The translations under genes were made by a program, and so were the position numbers. Below are positions 20,335 to 29,556 of a stretch of 64,000 nucleotides of DNA, piece by piece. A model generated the notes under the pieces. That model was given only the letters and a program-made list of their open reading frames with translations, had not been told where the DNA came from and searched no databases. The stretch is from Marinobacterium nitratireducens (GTDB lineage Bacteria > Pseudomonadota > Gammaproteobacteria > Pseudomonadales > Balneatricaceae), in the NCBI RefSeq assembly GCF_014645375.1, contig NZ_BMLT01000001.1, positions 1-64,000 on the forward strand, written 5' to 3'. Numbering within the stretch: the stretch's first letter is position 1; each line of letters starts with the position of its first letter.

Positions 20335-21501
20335 ATGTCCCAAGCGCACAGTTTGGATCTGTTTTCAGATCAGCTTTCCGAGGGTCCGGCGGTCGACGGC
20401 GGCGCTGCGCAAATGCACCGCACGCCATCCCCTCCTTATCTGCAGGTGTTCGACCTGGTGAAAAAATACGGTACTTTTTCGGCGCTTGACGGCGTCTCCC
20501 TCGCCATTGCCGCCGGCGAGTTCATCAGTTTTCTCGGGCCATCGGGCTGCGGTAAGACCACATTATTGCGGGCGATCGCGGGTCTGGACTTTCAGACCTC
20601 GGGATCGCTGTACCAGGACGGTGCCGATATCTCCTGGCTGCCGCCTGACCAGCGCGATTTCGGCATCGTATTTCAGTCCTATGCGCTGTTTCCCAATCTG
20701 ACGGTGGCGGAGAATATCGCCTACGGTCTCGAGAATCAGGGCACGAAAAAGCACCAAATCGCCGAGCGAGTCGCGGGGTTGCTGAACAACGTCGGATTAC
20801 CGGGCGCGGAGAAACGATTTCCGGGCCAGCTGTCGGGCGGACAGCAGCAGCGTGTCGCCCTGGCCCGGGCGCTGGCGCCGTCGCCAAACCTGCTGCTGCT
20901 GGACGAGCCGCTGTCTGCGCTCGATGCCCGCGTGCGTGTGCATTTGCGCCGCGAAATCAAGGCGCTGCAACATCGTCTCGGCATCACCACCATTATGGTC
21001 ACCCACGACCAGGAAGAAGCGATGACGATGGCCGATCGGATTGTGGTGATGAACCAGGGCCGTATCGAGCAGATCGGTACGCCAAGGGAAATCTATGAGA
21101 ATCCGGTGTCCGTTTTCGTGGCGCAATTTGTGGGCACCATCAATTTGTTGCCCTTCACGCCGTGCGGCCCCGATACCGTCGAAGTGGCGGGGCTGAAGTT
21201 CCGCTGTCCGCACAGCGGGCGGCACAAGGGCACAGGCGGCGTGCTGGCGATCCGTCCCGAAGATATCGAGTGCACCGATGTGCATGACCACGACGCGAAC
21301 TGCATCGATGTCCGCGTGGAGTCCAGCGAGTTTCTTGGTGCAACGATGCGCCTGAAACTGGTTCAGGGCCCGGATCTTGCGCTGATCGCGGATGTGCCGA
21401 TACGGGCGTTGCGGGGCAGCGATATCCGTCCCGGTCAGGCGATGCGGGTGCGGCTTGATGCGGAGCGCATCCGTCTTTTCGATGAGGCCGGCAACTGCTA
21501 G
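20335..21501 (+). CDS. 2-aminoethylphosphonate ABC transporter, ATP-binding protein (AepT/PhnT2 type)
   Basis: A 388-residue ABC ATPase with Walker A GPSGCGKTT, Q-loop FGIVFQSYALFPNLTV, signature LSGGQQQRVALARALA, Walker B LLLLDEPLSALDARVR and the switch histidine in VTHDQEEAM. The C-terminal 110 residues form an OB/TOBE domain (VLAIRPEDIECTD), as in MalK/PotA-type importers. An N-terminal leader of about 40 residues before YLQVFDLVKKYG is longer than usual. ATG at 20335 follows CGGAG. The repeat at 20106-20244 separates it from the binding-protein gene. It powers the fused permease encoded next. Confidence 0.9.
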   Translation: MSQAHSLDLFSDQLSEGPAVDGGAAQMHRTPSPPYLQVFDLVKKYGTFSALDGVSLAIAAGEFISFLGPSGCGKTTLLRAIAGLDFQTSGSLYQDGADISWLPPDQRDFGIVFQSYALFPNLTVAENIAYGLENQGTKKHQIAERVAGLLNNVGLPGAEKRFPGQLSGGQQQRVALARALAPSPNLLLLDEPLSALDARVRVHLRREIKALQHRLGITTIMVTHDQEEAMTMADRIVVMNQGRIEQIGTPREIYENPVSVFVAQFVGTINLLPFTPCGPDTVEVAGLKFRCPHSGRHKGTGGVLAIRPEDIECTDVHDHDANCIDVRVESSEFLGATMRLKLVQGPDLALIADVPIRALRGSDIRPGQAMRVRLDAERIRLFDEAGNC

Positions 21502-21518
21502 CGCACTGGAGAACTTCC

Positions 21519-23228
21519 ATGGATACACTGTACAAAAGGCCGTTGCGCGCACCGTTCCGTGCCGGTCCGGTGACGAGCGGCGACCAGCTTCTGCTGCGCG
21601 GTCTGGCGTTGCTGTCTGCACTGTTGCTGGTGGTGACGATCCTGTTCCCCCTCTACAGCATGCTGGCCAAGAGCTTCCACGACGCTTCGGGGCTGTTCAT
21701 CGGACTGGAGAACTTCCAGCGGTATTTCAGTGAGGCTTCGCTCTACAGGGCGGTGTCGAACTCCTTTGTCATCGCCGGGATGGCGACACTGATCAGTCTG
21801 TTGCTGGCATTTCTGTATGGTTACGGCCTGACGCGCACCTGCATGCCGTTCAAGCCGCTGTTCCGTGTTGTCAGCCTGATTCCGCTGCTGGCGCCGTCTC
21901 TGTTGCCGGCGATCAGCCTCGTGTATTTCTTCGGTAATCAGGGCGTCGCCAAAGAGCTATTGATGGGCCACAGCATCTACGGCCCCATCGGTATCGTCCT
22001 TGGGCTGGTGATCTGGGTATTCCCGTCGGCGCTGATGATACTGATGACATCGCTGTCGATGACCGACGCCAGGTTGTACGAAGCGGCGTCGGTGCTGAAG
22101 GCAGGACCGATCCGAACCTTCTTTACGGTCACGTTGCCGGGGGTCAAGTATGGCCTGATAAGCGCGGCCTTCGTGGTGTTCACCCTGACACTGACCGATT
22201 TCGGCGTCGCCAAGGTGATCGGTGGGCAGTACAACGTGCTGGCGACCGATCTGTTCAAGCAGGTCATCGGCCAGCAGAACTTCCAGATGGGGGCGGTGGT
22301 CGGTCTGATGCTGCTGCTGCCGGCGATCCTCGCATTCTTCGTCGACCGCTATGCCAGGCGCAAGCAGGTCGCGATAACCGGCGCGCGGGCGGTACCCTAC
22401 AGCCCGAAACCGCACGCGCTGCGGGACCGGTTTTTCCTGCTTTACTGCAGCCTGATCGGATGCCTGTTGATCGCGATGCTGGGGATGGCGGCCTACGCCT
22501 CTTTCGTCACCTTCTGGCCCTACGACCAGACGCTGTCGCTGAAAAACTACCAGTTCGACATGATGGACGGCGGTGGCTGGGCGGCGTTCTACAATTCGCT
22601 GCAAATGGCGCTGCTGACCGCGGTATTCGGGACCCTTTTCATCTTCCTGACCGCCTACGTCAGCGAACGCTGCCACGGCTGGCGGCCTGTCCTGAACCTG
22701 ATCGGCGGCCTGACGCTGCTGCCGATGGCGGTGCCCGGCATGGTGCTCGGCCTGGCCTATATCTTCTTTTTCAACGCCCCGGACAATCCGCTCAATGGCT
22801 TCTATGGTGGCATGACGATCATGGTGATCAGCACCATCGTGCACTATTACACCGTGAGTCATCTCACGGCGGTGACGGCGATCAAGCAGATGGATCCCGA
22901 GATCGAGGCGGTCGGGGCGTCGCTCAAGGTGCCGCAGTACCGTACCTTTTGCAGGGTCTCGCTGCCGCTTTGCCTGCCGGCCGTGCTGGATATTTCCACT
23001 TACCTGTTCAGCACCGCCATGACCACCATTTCGGCCGTGATCTTCCTCTATTCGCCCGATACCTTCCTGGCGTCGATCGCGATGCTGCACATGGAAGGCG
23101 CAGGCGACATTGCACCGTCGGCGGCGATGGCGATGGTGATCGTGCTGACATCGACCTCGGTGAGGCTGCTGCACTGGTTGCTGACCCGGCGTCTCAGCGC
23201 ACGCCTGCAGCGCTGGAAGGGGGCATGA
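21519..23228 (+). CDS. 2-aminoethylphosphonate ABC transporter, fused two-domain permease (AepU/PhnU2 type)
   Basis: A 569-residue permease carrying two binding-protein-dependent transport domains in one chain, as in FbpB/AfuB and PhnU2 proteins. EAA loops are visible in each half: YEAASVLKAGPIRTFFTVTLPG near residue 190 and IEAVGASLKVPQYRTFCRVSLPL near 465. About twelve hydrophobic helices in all. ATG follows GGAG, 17 bp after the ATPase gene. One fused permease and one ATPase imply that the transporter uses a homodimeric ATPase. Confidence 0.9.
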   Translation: MDTLYKRPLRAPFRAGPVTSGDQLLLRGLALLSALLLVVTILFPLYSMLAKSFHDASGLFIGLENFQRYFSEASLYRAVSNSFVIAGMATLISLLLAFLYGYGLTRTCMPFKPLFRVVSLIPLLAPSLLPAISLVYFFGNQGVAKELLMGHSIYGPIGIVLGLVIWVFPSALMILMTSLSMTDARLYEAASVLKAGPIRTFFTVTLPGVKYGLISAAFVVFTLTLTDFGVAKVIGGQYNVLATDLFKQVIGQQNFQMGAVVGLMLLLPAILAFFVDRYARRKQVAITGARAVPYSPKPHALRDRFFLLYCSLIGCLLIAMLGMAAYASFVTFWPYDQTLSLKNYQFDMMDGGGWAAFYNSLQMALLTAVFGTLFIFLTAYVSERCHGWRPVLNLIGGLTLLPMAVPGMVLGLAYIFFFNAPDNPLNGFYGGMTIMVISTIVHYYTVSHLTAVTAIKQMDPEIEAVGASLKVPQYRTFCRVSLPLCLPAVLDISTYLFSTAMTTISAVIFLYSPDTFLASIAMLHMEGAGDIAPSAAMAMVIVLTSTSVRLLHWLLTRRLSARLQRWKGA

Positions 23229-23404
23229 GCTGAGGTTGGCGGACGCTGCCAGCCGTTGAACTGGCAACGGCGGCGGGGATTGGCCATGTTCAGTGCGCGC
23301 CGCGACCTGAGTTTCAGGAGGGCAGGGATGCGATATCGATTGGGTGCGCCGACACCCGACATTGGCGAAAGGTCGCCCGGGAACCTTGCGGGAGTGCGCG
23401 ACTG

Positions 23405-24316
23405 ATGCCCTTGTCCGCACTGGTGCTGGTGCTACTCTCCTGCCTTCTTCACGTCGGCTGGAACCTGTTCGGCAAAAAGGTCAGCCCGACGCCGGCGTTC
23501 TTCACCCTGGCCTTTGCCTTCGGTTCACTGTTGCTGCTGCCCTTGGTCGGCCCGTCGCTCCCGCTGGTGGCACAGGCGCCGCCGCGGTTCTGGGCGCTGC
23601 TGGTCAGCTCGGCGCTGTGTCAGGCGCTTTACAGCTGGTCGCTCGCAGGAGCCTACGCCAGCGGCGAGATTTCCCTGTGCTATCCGCTTGCGCGCGCGCT
23701 GCCGGTGGTGATGGTGGCGCTGGCCGGCGTCTGGCTTTACCCCTCGGCGCCGCTGACCGCGCTGCAGGTCGGATGCATGTTGCTGGTGGTGGTCGGCGCC
23801 CTGCTGCTGCCGATGCGCCACCCGGGCGACCTGCGTCTGGCACACTACCGCAATGCGGCCACCGGCTGGGCACTGCTGGCGGCGCTGGCGACGACCGGCT
23901 ACTCGTTGCTGGATGCCGTGGCGATCAAACTGCTGCGCGCAGCGGTCAGCGAGTACGCGTCGGACATGGCGCTGGCGCTGCTCTACATCTGGCTGCAGGC
24001 GCTAGGCACGCTGCTGGCCCTGTTGACGCTGCAACTGGGGCGCCGTCGCCGCGCGCTGCTGGAGGTCGGCAAGCGCCGCTGGCGCGTCGCCGCGCTGTCC
24101 GGCGCCATGATGCTGTTGACCTACTGGCTGATTCTCTGGGCCATGCAGTACGCCGACAACGTCAGCTACGTCGTCGCTTTTCGTCAATTCAGCATTCCCC
24201 TGGGCGTTTTGTTGGGCATCTGGCTGCTCGGCGAGCCGGGGCCGCGCATGAAATGGATCGCCGTGCTGCTGATGCTTGGCGGACTGGTGGTCCTGGCGCT
24301 GTATCGCCAGGGATAG
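23405..24316 (+). CDS. DMT/EamA-like membrane protein associated with phosphonate use
   Basis: A 303-residue protein with ten hydrophobic segments, the drug/metabolite transporter pattern (LLHVGWNLFGKK at the start; YPLARALPVVMVALAG near residue 95; VSYVVAFRQFSIPLGVLLGIWLLGE near 255). It resembles the EamA-like family that is often found beside phosphonate operons. It follows the permease gene by 176 bp, with no obvious terminator between. The substrate is unknown; export of an intermediate or alanine is conceivable. Confidence 0.75.
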   Translation: MPLSALVLVLLSCLLHVGWNLFGKKVSPTPAFFTLAFAFGSLLLLPLVGPSLPLVAQAPPRFWALLVSSALCQALYSWSLAGAYASGEISLCYPLARALPVVMVALAGVWLYPSAPLTALQVGCMLLVVVGALLLPMRHPGDLRLAHYRNAATGWALLAALATTGYSLLDAVAIKLLRAAVSEYASDMALALLYIWLQALGTLLALLTLQLGRRRRALLEVGKRRWRVAALSGAMMLLTYWLILWAMQYADNVSYVVAFRQFSIPLGVLLGIWLLGEPGPRMKWIAVLLMLGGLVVLALYRQG

Positions 24317-24575
24317 GCCGGGGCAGGGCAGGCTTCGTTCGGCGTGATCGGCCAACAGCCGCGGTGGCTCCCGATAGAGCACCGCCGGGGAGACTGTCAC
24401 GGCTGTCCGGTTTGGCTCGCGGGCAGGCGATTGAGATTGACAGCGGCTTGTGTAAGGAATTATTAATTACTTAATTATGTGGATTCGGTATTCATCATCC
24501 TGACACCGGGGCTCCTCTGCCGCCACCCCTGGCAACAGAAGCAGGCGCCGAGTGCCAGTCTCTCGAGGCCGTAGA

Positions 24576-25577
24576 ATGAAACTAGTGACATTTTTGAACC
24601 CGGTGGGCGTCAAGCGCGTCGGGGCACTGTACCGGGATTCCGATTCCGAAAAGGTGGTGGATCTGAATTACGCCTACGCGGCATATGCGCTCGACGTCAA
24701 CCGCGACCCGCGCCCTCAGGCGATGGCCGATGCGCTGGTGCCGTCCGACATGCGTGAACTCTTTGCCGGCGACGACCGGAGCCTGGACGCGGCCCGTACC
24801 GCCGAGACGTACGTCGTCGAGCGCGATGATCCGCAGCTGCGGGGTGTGAACGGCGAAAAGCTGCGGTTCGCGCGTGACGAGGTCAGGCTGCTGGCGCCGA
24901 TTCAGCCGACCAAGCTCTGGCATACGGCCGGCAACTTCCTCGAGCATATCGACGAGATGGGCGAAGCGGGTTTCGAGTACGAAGTCGAGAAGCCCTGGAT
25001 CGGTTTCTACCAGAATACCACCGGGTGCATCGGTCCCGACGACGACATCGTTTATCCGACGCGGCTCACCCGCGAGCTCGATTACGAGCTGGAGATCTGT
25101 GCGGTGATCAAGGGCGTCAAACACAAGGATATGACGCCCGGCGAAGCGGCGGCGGCGATTGGCGGCTATCTGATTTTCAACGATGTGACCGCGCGGGATA
25201 TTCAGGCGACCGAGTTCCCCAATCGCAGCTACGGCTACAGCAAGGCGCTGGATACCTTCTGCCCGATCGGCCCCTGGATCGTGACGGCGGACGAGGTCGG
25301 TGACGTCGGCAACCTGAACATGAACCTGAAGGTCAACGGCGAGATCCGCCAGCAGTCGTCGACCGGCCGGATGTGCCGTACCATGCCGGAAATCGTGGCC
25401 TACTACTCCGGCCAGGGGTTTGTCGGCGGCGACCTGATTAGTTCCGGCACCCCGAGCGGCTGCGCCGTGTTCCACGAGGATCCGCACGCCTGGTATCTGA
25501 AGCCGGGCGACCTTGTCGAATGCGAAGTCGAGAAACTCGGTGTCCTGCGAAACCGGGTGGTGGCGGACAGGGATTGA
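24576..25577 (+). CDS. fumarylacetoacetate hydrolase-family enzyme of unknown substrate
   Basis: A 333-residue FAH-superfamily protein. It has LWHTAGNFLEHIDEM near 110, the metal-binding ELDYELEICAVIKG near 168, GGYLIFNDVTARDIQATEF near 198 and GDLISSGTPSGC near 287. Such enzymes cleave or decarboxylate acylpyruvate-type or oxo-acid substrates with Mg or Mn. The ATG at 24576 follows GAGG. It stands alone between the phosphonate locus and the ped cluster with its own AT-rich upstream region. It is not the homogentisate-pathway fumarylacetoacetase, which is at 58107-59420. Confidence 0.8.
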   Translation: MKLVTFLNPVGVKRVGALYRDSDSEKVVDLNYAYAAYALDVNRDPRPQAMADALVPSDMRELFAGDDRSLDAARTAETYVVERDDPQLRGVNGEKLRFARDEVRLLAPIQPTKLWHTAGNFLEHIDEMGEAGFEYEVEKPWIGFYQNTTGCIGPDDDIVYPTRLTRELDYELEICAVIKGVKHKDMTPGEAAAAIGGYLIFNDVTARDIQATEFPNRSYGYSKALDTFCPIGPWIVTADEVGDVGNLNMNLKVNGEIRQQSSTGRMCRTMPEIVAYYSGQGFVGGDLISSGTPSGCAVFHEDPHAWYLKPGDLVECEVEKLGVLRNRVVADRD

Positions 25578-25833
25578 TCGGATTGCCATTTTTGTGACCC
25601 TCGCGGTGCCGCGGCACCGCCGAGCCGTCCGCGATGCACCGGGGCGCCTGCTCGCTCCCCTGTTTCCCGCCATCGGCACCCACTGCGACTACTACCAACG
25701 AACGAGTTTCGAAGCGCCAAAGTAGAATTCTGGCGAGGCCCCTCCTCACCCTATGATGATCTCAGGCTGGCGGGCAGAGTTTGTGCCCGGCGACGCATGA
25801 ATACAGTTCTTGAATCGAAAAGGGTGCTAGGTC

Positions 25834-26274
25834 ATGACGAACAACAAGATACTCGGACTTGCCGGAGCTGGAATGCTGACACTGATGCTGTCGGCGCAGG
25901 CGCTGGCCCATGGTGACGTTACACCTCAGGCGGTCGATACGGCCGGACTCGACCCGCTGGGCGAGGAATGGCTGGATCAGAACCCCTACGGCGAGGATTA
26001 CGAGCAGCGCGACCTGGCGGTCGAGATTGGCGCCTCGGCCTACAACCAGAACTGCGCCCGCTGCCACGGTCTTGAAGGGGTTTCGGGCGGTATCGCGCCG
26101 GACCTGCGCTATCTGGCCCCGGGCTTCGACGGTGACGAGTGGTACAAGTACCGGGTCGTCAACGGCGCCGTGCGCGATGGCCGCGTCTATATGCCCAAGA
26201 TGGCCGAGCATCTGAGTCAGGAGGCACTCTGGGCCATCCGTGCCTGGCTGGAGACCAAGTATGTGGAGGAATAG
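25834..26274 (+). CDS. pedF: cytochrome c-550 PedF-type, electron acceptor of quinoprotein alcohol dehydrogenase
   Basis: A 146-residue secreted cytochrome c. The signal peptide ends after SAQALA (about residue 25). One haem site NCARCHG lies near residue 70 in QNCARCHGLEGVSGGIAPDLR, and the axial methionine is probably in VYMPKMAEHLS near residue 125. This matches the PedF/ExaB cytochrome c-550 that carries electrons from PQQ ethanol dehydrogenases toward the terminal oxidase. The next gene starts within its last codons, and the quinoprotein dehydrogenase is four genes downstream. Confidence 0.9.
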   Translation: MTNNKILGLAGAGMLTLMLSAQALAHGDVTPQAVDTAGLDPLGEEWLDQNPYGEDYEQRDLAVEIGASAYNQNCARCHGLEGVSGGIAPDLRYLAPGFDGDEWYKYRVVNGAVRDGRVYMPKMAEHLSQEALWAIRAWLETKYVEE

Positions 26275-27196
26275 GCTTCGCCGTTGCGCACTCTCGGCCG
26301 CGGGCCTGCTTGGGGCCTGCCTGCTGGCCCTGCCGGCCCAGGCCCGCTACTACGACGACGTCATCGACAGCGGCTATATCCGCATCGGGCTTTATCGGGA
26401 CTTTCCGCCATACTCCTGGCTGGAGAACGGCGAACCCCGCGGCATCGACGTCGAGATCGGCAAGCGCATCGCGGCCGGGCTCGGGGTGCTGTTCGAACCG
26501 CACTGGATCACCCCGGATGAGAACCTCGAGGACGATCTGCGCAATAACGTCTGGAAGGGACACTATCTCGACAAGGACGACACCCGGCCGCTGGCGCCGA
26601 AGCAGCTCGCCGACATCATGATGCGGGTGCCCTACGACCGCGAGTACGCCTACATGCGCGACTCCACCGGTGAGATCGTCAACGAGCAGGTGGTGATGTT
26701 CGGCGCCTACCAGCGCGAACGCTGGCAGGTGGCCTACAACGGCGAGCGCCTGGACAGCGTCGCCACCCTGGCCGTGTTTCAGTACCACCCGATCGGCGTC
26801 GAGATCGACAGTCTGCCGGATTTCTATCTGACATCGGCGTTCCAGGGCCGGATGCGTGAACACACCCGCCACTACAGCAATGTCCGCGAAGCCTTCGCCG
26901 CGATGCGAAAGGGCGAGGTGGATGCGGTGATGGGAATGCGCGCAGAAATCGACTGGCTCGTCGAAAGCGCCGCAGACGGACGCATTCGTCTGGGCGACAA
27001 CGGCTTCCCGATGATGGGCAAGCAGGAGTGGGATCTTGGCATGGCGGTCAAGCAGACCTATCGCCAGCTCGGTTACGCCGTCGAAGCTGTGGTCGACGAT
27101 CTGATCCGCAGTGGCCAGATGGAAAAGCTCTACGCGAACTATGGCCTGCGCTACGAGCTGCCGGGGCTGTACCAGGAGGTCGCCGAAGGCTATTGA
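26261..27196 (+). CDS. quinoprotein-associated substrate-binding-domain protein (PedG-like)
   Basis: A 311-residue protein with a signal peptide (about 1-29, ending ALPAQA) and a periplasmic solute-binding fold of the amino-acid-binding type (IRIGLYRDFPPYSWLENGEPRG, then IDVEIGKRIAAGL). No transporter partners are nearby. Homologues sit in ped/xox gene clusters beside PQQ alcohol dehydrogenases and are thought to assist the dehydrogenase or its cytochrome. It overlaps pedF by 14 bases and has GGAG eight bases before the ATG. The exact role is not known. Confidence 0.8.
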   Translation: MWRNRLRRCALSAAGLLGACLLALPAQARYYDDVIDSGYIRIGLYRDFPPYSWLENGEPRGIDVEIGKRIAAGLGVLFEPHWITPDENLEDDLRNNVWKGHYLDKDDTRPLAPKQLADIMMRVPYDREYAYMRDSTGEIVNEQVVMFGAYQRERWQVAYNGERLDSVATLAVFQYHPIGVEIDSLPDFYLTSAFQGRMREHTRHYSNVREAFAAMRKGEVDAVMGMRAEIDWLVESAADGRIRLGDNGFPMMGKQEWDLGMAVKQTYRQLGYAVEAVVDDLIRSGQMEKLYANYGLRYELPGLYQEVAEGY

Positions 27197-27235
27197 GGCG
27201 GGTGACAGGCGGACGCTGCCCAGGGAGGAAACAAT

Positions 27236-28018
27236 ATGGACAGATGCAGACCGGCATTGCTGCTGGCGTTGCTGTTATCTTGCGGCCTGGCACAGGGCGC
27301 CGGTGCGCCCGATCCGCTGGGCTCGCCGATGTGGGACTACCTGCGCGAGCGCTTTCTCGGCGACGACCGCTACCGCTTCGATGACCGTGTCCGTGTGGAG
27401 CTGCCGCCCTTTGCCGAGGACCCCACCCAGGTGCCGGTCACCATCGACGCGACCGCGCTGAAGGTGCCGGTCGAGCGCATACTTATCTGGGCCGACCTCA
27501 ATCCTATACAGCATATTGCGACCCTGTATCCGCTCAGCGATCGCGTGGCGCCGGCGCTGTCGCTGCGCATCAAGGTGCAGCAGGCGACGGTGGTCCGTGC
27601 TGCGGTGCTGGCGGCGGACGGCACCTGGTATCTGGGCGGGCGCCATATCGACGCCGCCGGCGGCGGTTGTACCGCGCCCAGCCAGGCAGCCGCCGACCCT
27701 TACTGGGAAAGCCACCTCGGGGAAATGCAGGGGCGCCTGTTTCCGCCGCACAGCCCCGATGTCTCGCAACGGGCGCGTTTTCGGGTGGTTCACCCGATGG
27801 ATACCGGCCTGGTCGATGGAATTCCCGAGTTCTACATCGAGCGGGCCCGGCTCGAGGACGAGCACAGCCATGCATTGATGCGCCTGGAGCTGTCGCCGCC
27901 GGTCAGCGAAAACCCGATGCTGAGTTTCGATACCCGTGGCGTTCGTGAACTGCGCCTCTGGCTGCGTGACAACAACGGCAACGAGTTTGCGACCGGCGTT
28001 GCCGCGGGAGGAGAGTGA
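27236..28018 (+). CDS. quinoprotein dehydrogenase-associated SoxYZ-like carrier
   Basis: A 260-residue exported protein with a signal peptide (ending near GLAQGA). A SoxY-like N-terminal half contains FAEDPTQVPVTIDATAL and the SoxY-type cysteine context AAGGGCTAPSQ near residue 145. A SoxZ-like C-terminal half begins RLFPPHSPDVSQRARFRVVH. This fusion is known from PQQ dehydrogenase clusters, where its partner is a metallo-beta-lactamase-fold hydrolase, encoded just one base after this gene. Function in alcohol oxidation is unproven. The start follows GGGAGGAAAC. Confidence 0.85.
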   Translation: MDRCRPALLLALLLSCGLAQGAGAPDPLGSPMWDYLRERFLGDDRYRFDDRVRVELPPFAEDPTQVPVTIDATALKVPVERILIWADLNPIQHIATLYPLSDRVAPALSLRIKVQQATVVRAAVLAADGTWYLGGRHIDAAGGGCTAPSQAAADPYWESHLGEMQGRLFPPHSPDVSQRARFRVVHPMDTGLVDGIPEFYIERARLEDEHSHALMRLELSPPVSENPMLSFDTRGVRELRLWLRDNNGNEFATGVAAGGE

Positions 28019-28019
28019 T

Positions 28020-28979
28020 ATGCGCGCCTGCCTGCTGTTGATCTGGGTGTTGCTGGTATTACCGGCGCACGGCGCCGCTTTCGACTACGGCCTGGAGCCG
28101 CGACTCATCGCCCCCGATACCTGGCTGGTGGAGGGGCGGCGCGAGGCGTTCAGCGAGCACAACGGCGGTCATATCGTCAACGTCGTTTTTCTTGCGACCG
28201 ATGAGGGTGTGCTGCTTTTCGACACAGGCCCCTCGCGTCGATTCGGCGAGCAGTTGCGGGCGGCCATCGGACGTATCACCGACAAGCCCGTGGTGCATGT
28301 ATTCAACAGCCATGCCCATCCCGACCATTTTCTCGGCAATCAGGCCTTCGATGACGCTGTCATCTGGGCTCTGCCGGCGGTGCGCGAGCTGATGGCGCGC
28401 GACGGAGAGGCGCTGGCCGGGAACCTCTACGGGCTGGTGGGCGACTGGATGCGCGGTACCGCGGTACGACTGCCCGACCGCAGCATCGAGCAGGAGCGCT
28501 TCGACTTCGGCGGACACCGCCTGCGTCTGATCGCGCTGCAGGGGCATACGGGTGCGGACCTGGCGTTGCTGGATGAAACCACCGGCGTGTTGCTGGCCGG
28601 TGACCTGGTGTTCCATCAGCGTGCGCTGACGACGCCGCAGACGCCGGGAATCGGCGTCTGGCTGGACGATCTGGAGCGCCTGGAAAAGATAGGCTACCGC
28701 CTGCTGGTGCCCGGGCACGGTCCGCCGGCCCCTGACGCGCGCGCATTGATCCAGACGCGGGATTATCTGAACTGGCTCGACCGGCTGCTGCGTGAATCGG
28801 CCGAGGCCGGCCTGACCATGAACGAAGCGATGCGCGCAGCGCTGGATCCGCGCTTCGAGGGCGTGGCGCTCAGGCGCTACGAGTTGCAGCGCAGCGTTTC
28901 CCATCTGTACCCGAGCTACGAACAGCGGGCGCTGACGTCGCCGCCCGGGCCAAAGTACCACGAAAAAGCGCACCGGTAG
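28020..28979 (+). CDS. quinoprotein relay system zinc metallohydrolase (SoxH-like)
   Basis: A 319-residue exported metallo-beta-lactamase-fold protein. The signal peptide ends near PAHGAA. The metal site is H98-x-H100-x-D102-H103 in NSHAHPDHFLGN, followed by a histidine in LQGHTGADLAL, an aspartate in VLLAGDLVFH and a histidine in LVPGHGPP. It resembles SoxH and the zinc metallohydrolases found with the SoxYZ-like carrier in PQQ clusters. One base separates it from that gene. It may process a thiol adduct on the carrier's cysteine, by analogy with Sox. Confidence 0.85.
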   Translation: MRACLLLIWVLLVLPAHGAAFDYGLEPRLIAPDTWLVEGRREAFSEHNGGHIVNVVFLATDEGVLLFDTGPSRRFGEQLRAAIGRITDKPVVHVFNSHAHPDHFLGNQAFDDAVIWALPAVRELMARDGEALAGNLYGLVGDWMRGTAVRLPDRSIEQERFDFGGHRLRLIALQGHTGADLALLDETTGVLLAGDLVFHQRALTTPQTPGIGVWLDDLERLEKIGYRLLVPGHGPPAPDARALIQTRDYLNWLDRLLRESAEAGLTMNEAMRAALDPRFEGVALRRYELQRSVSHLYPSYEQRALTSPPGPKYHEKAHR

Positions 28980-29093
28980 CTGGATGTGGCACCGCGCTGG
29001 CACCCGCTAACAGCGTACGACAGTGTTAAAGCGGCGCAGCCCGTCTCCAGTACCTGCGCCAGACGTCAATTACCGGCAAACCGAGAGAGCCCT

Positions 29094-29408
29094 ATGACTC
29101 CCGAAAGCCCCAACTGGGTGCCCAGCCTGGCGCCCGGCATTCGACTTTATTTCGACGACCAGTCCCGGCGCTGGGTAGTCAAGGCCCCGCAGCAGGTGGT
29201 GTTTCTGGACCCGCTGTCGCTCGACGTGCTGCGCGCCTGCGATGGCCGGCGTTGCCTGACTCAGATCGCACTTTACATGGACAGTCTTGAGCACCGGCCC
29301 GGTCGCGCCTGGCTGGAGGTCGTGAGCGAAATCGTACGGCATTTCGAGGGGCGCGGCATGCTGCGCTGCCGGCTGGCGTCGGCCGCGCTGGCATTGCCAA
29401 TGCGCTGA
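29094..29408 (+). CDS. pqqD: PQQ biosynthesis chaperone PqqD
   Basis: A 104-residue RiPP-recognition protein of the PqqD type, which presents the PqqA precursor peptide to the radical-SAM enzyme PqqE. It shows the typical pattern of a beta-rich start (VPSLAPGIRLYFDDQSRRWVV), then PQQVVFLDPLSLDVLRACDG and helical LTQIALYMDSLE. Start at 29094 follows GAGAG. It is 114 bp after the metallohydrolase and 148 bp before the dehydrogenase. No pqqA, B, C or E is seen in the window, so this copy is isolated from the pathway genes or duplicates one elsewhere. Confidence 0.8.
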   Translation: MTPESPNWVPSLAPGIRLYFDDQSRRWVVKAPQQVVFLDPLSLDVLRACDGRRCLTQIALYMDSLEHRPGRAWLEVVSEIVRHFEGRGMLRCRLASAALALPMR

Positions 29409-29556
29409 CTCCATCGGGTCGTACTACCAAGGTACCGGTAATCCGCTACCCGGGATCAATTGTTGCCGGGCATGACGATACGAAGAATGTACAGCAGGAT
29501 TCGGGGAAATCTTCCGGGTCGACACCAAGAATAAATACTGCTCGAAGGAGACAGCG

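Noticed and set aside
23325-23350. A fifth phosphonate LysR-box candidate before the DMT-family gene (minus strand ACCCAATCGATATCGCATCC)
   Set aside because: It shares the AATCGATAT core but lacks the ATT-like right arm 11 bases on; too weak to count with the four main sites.
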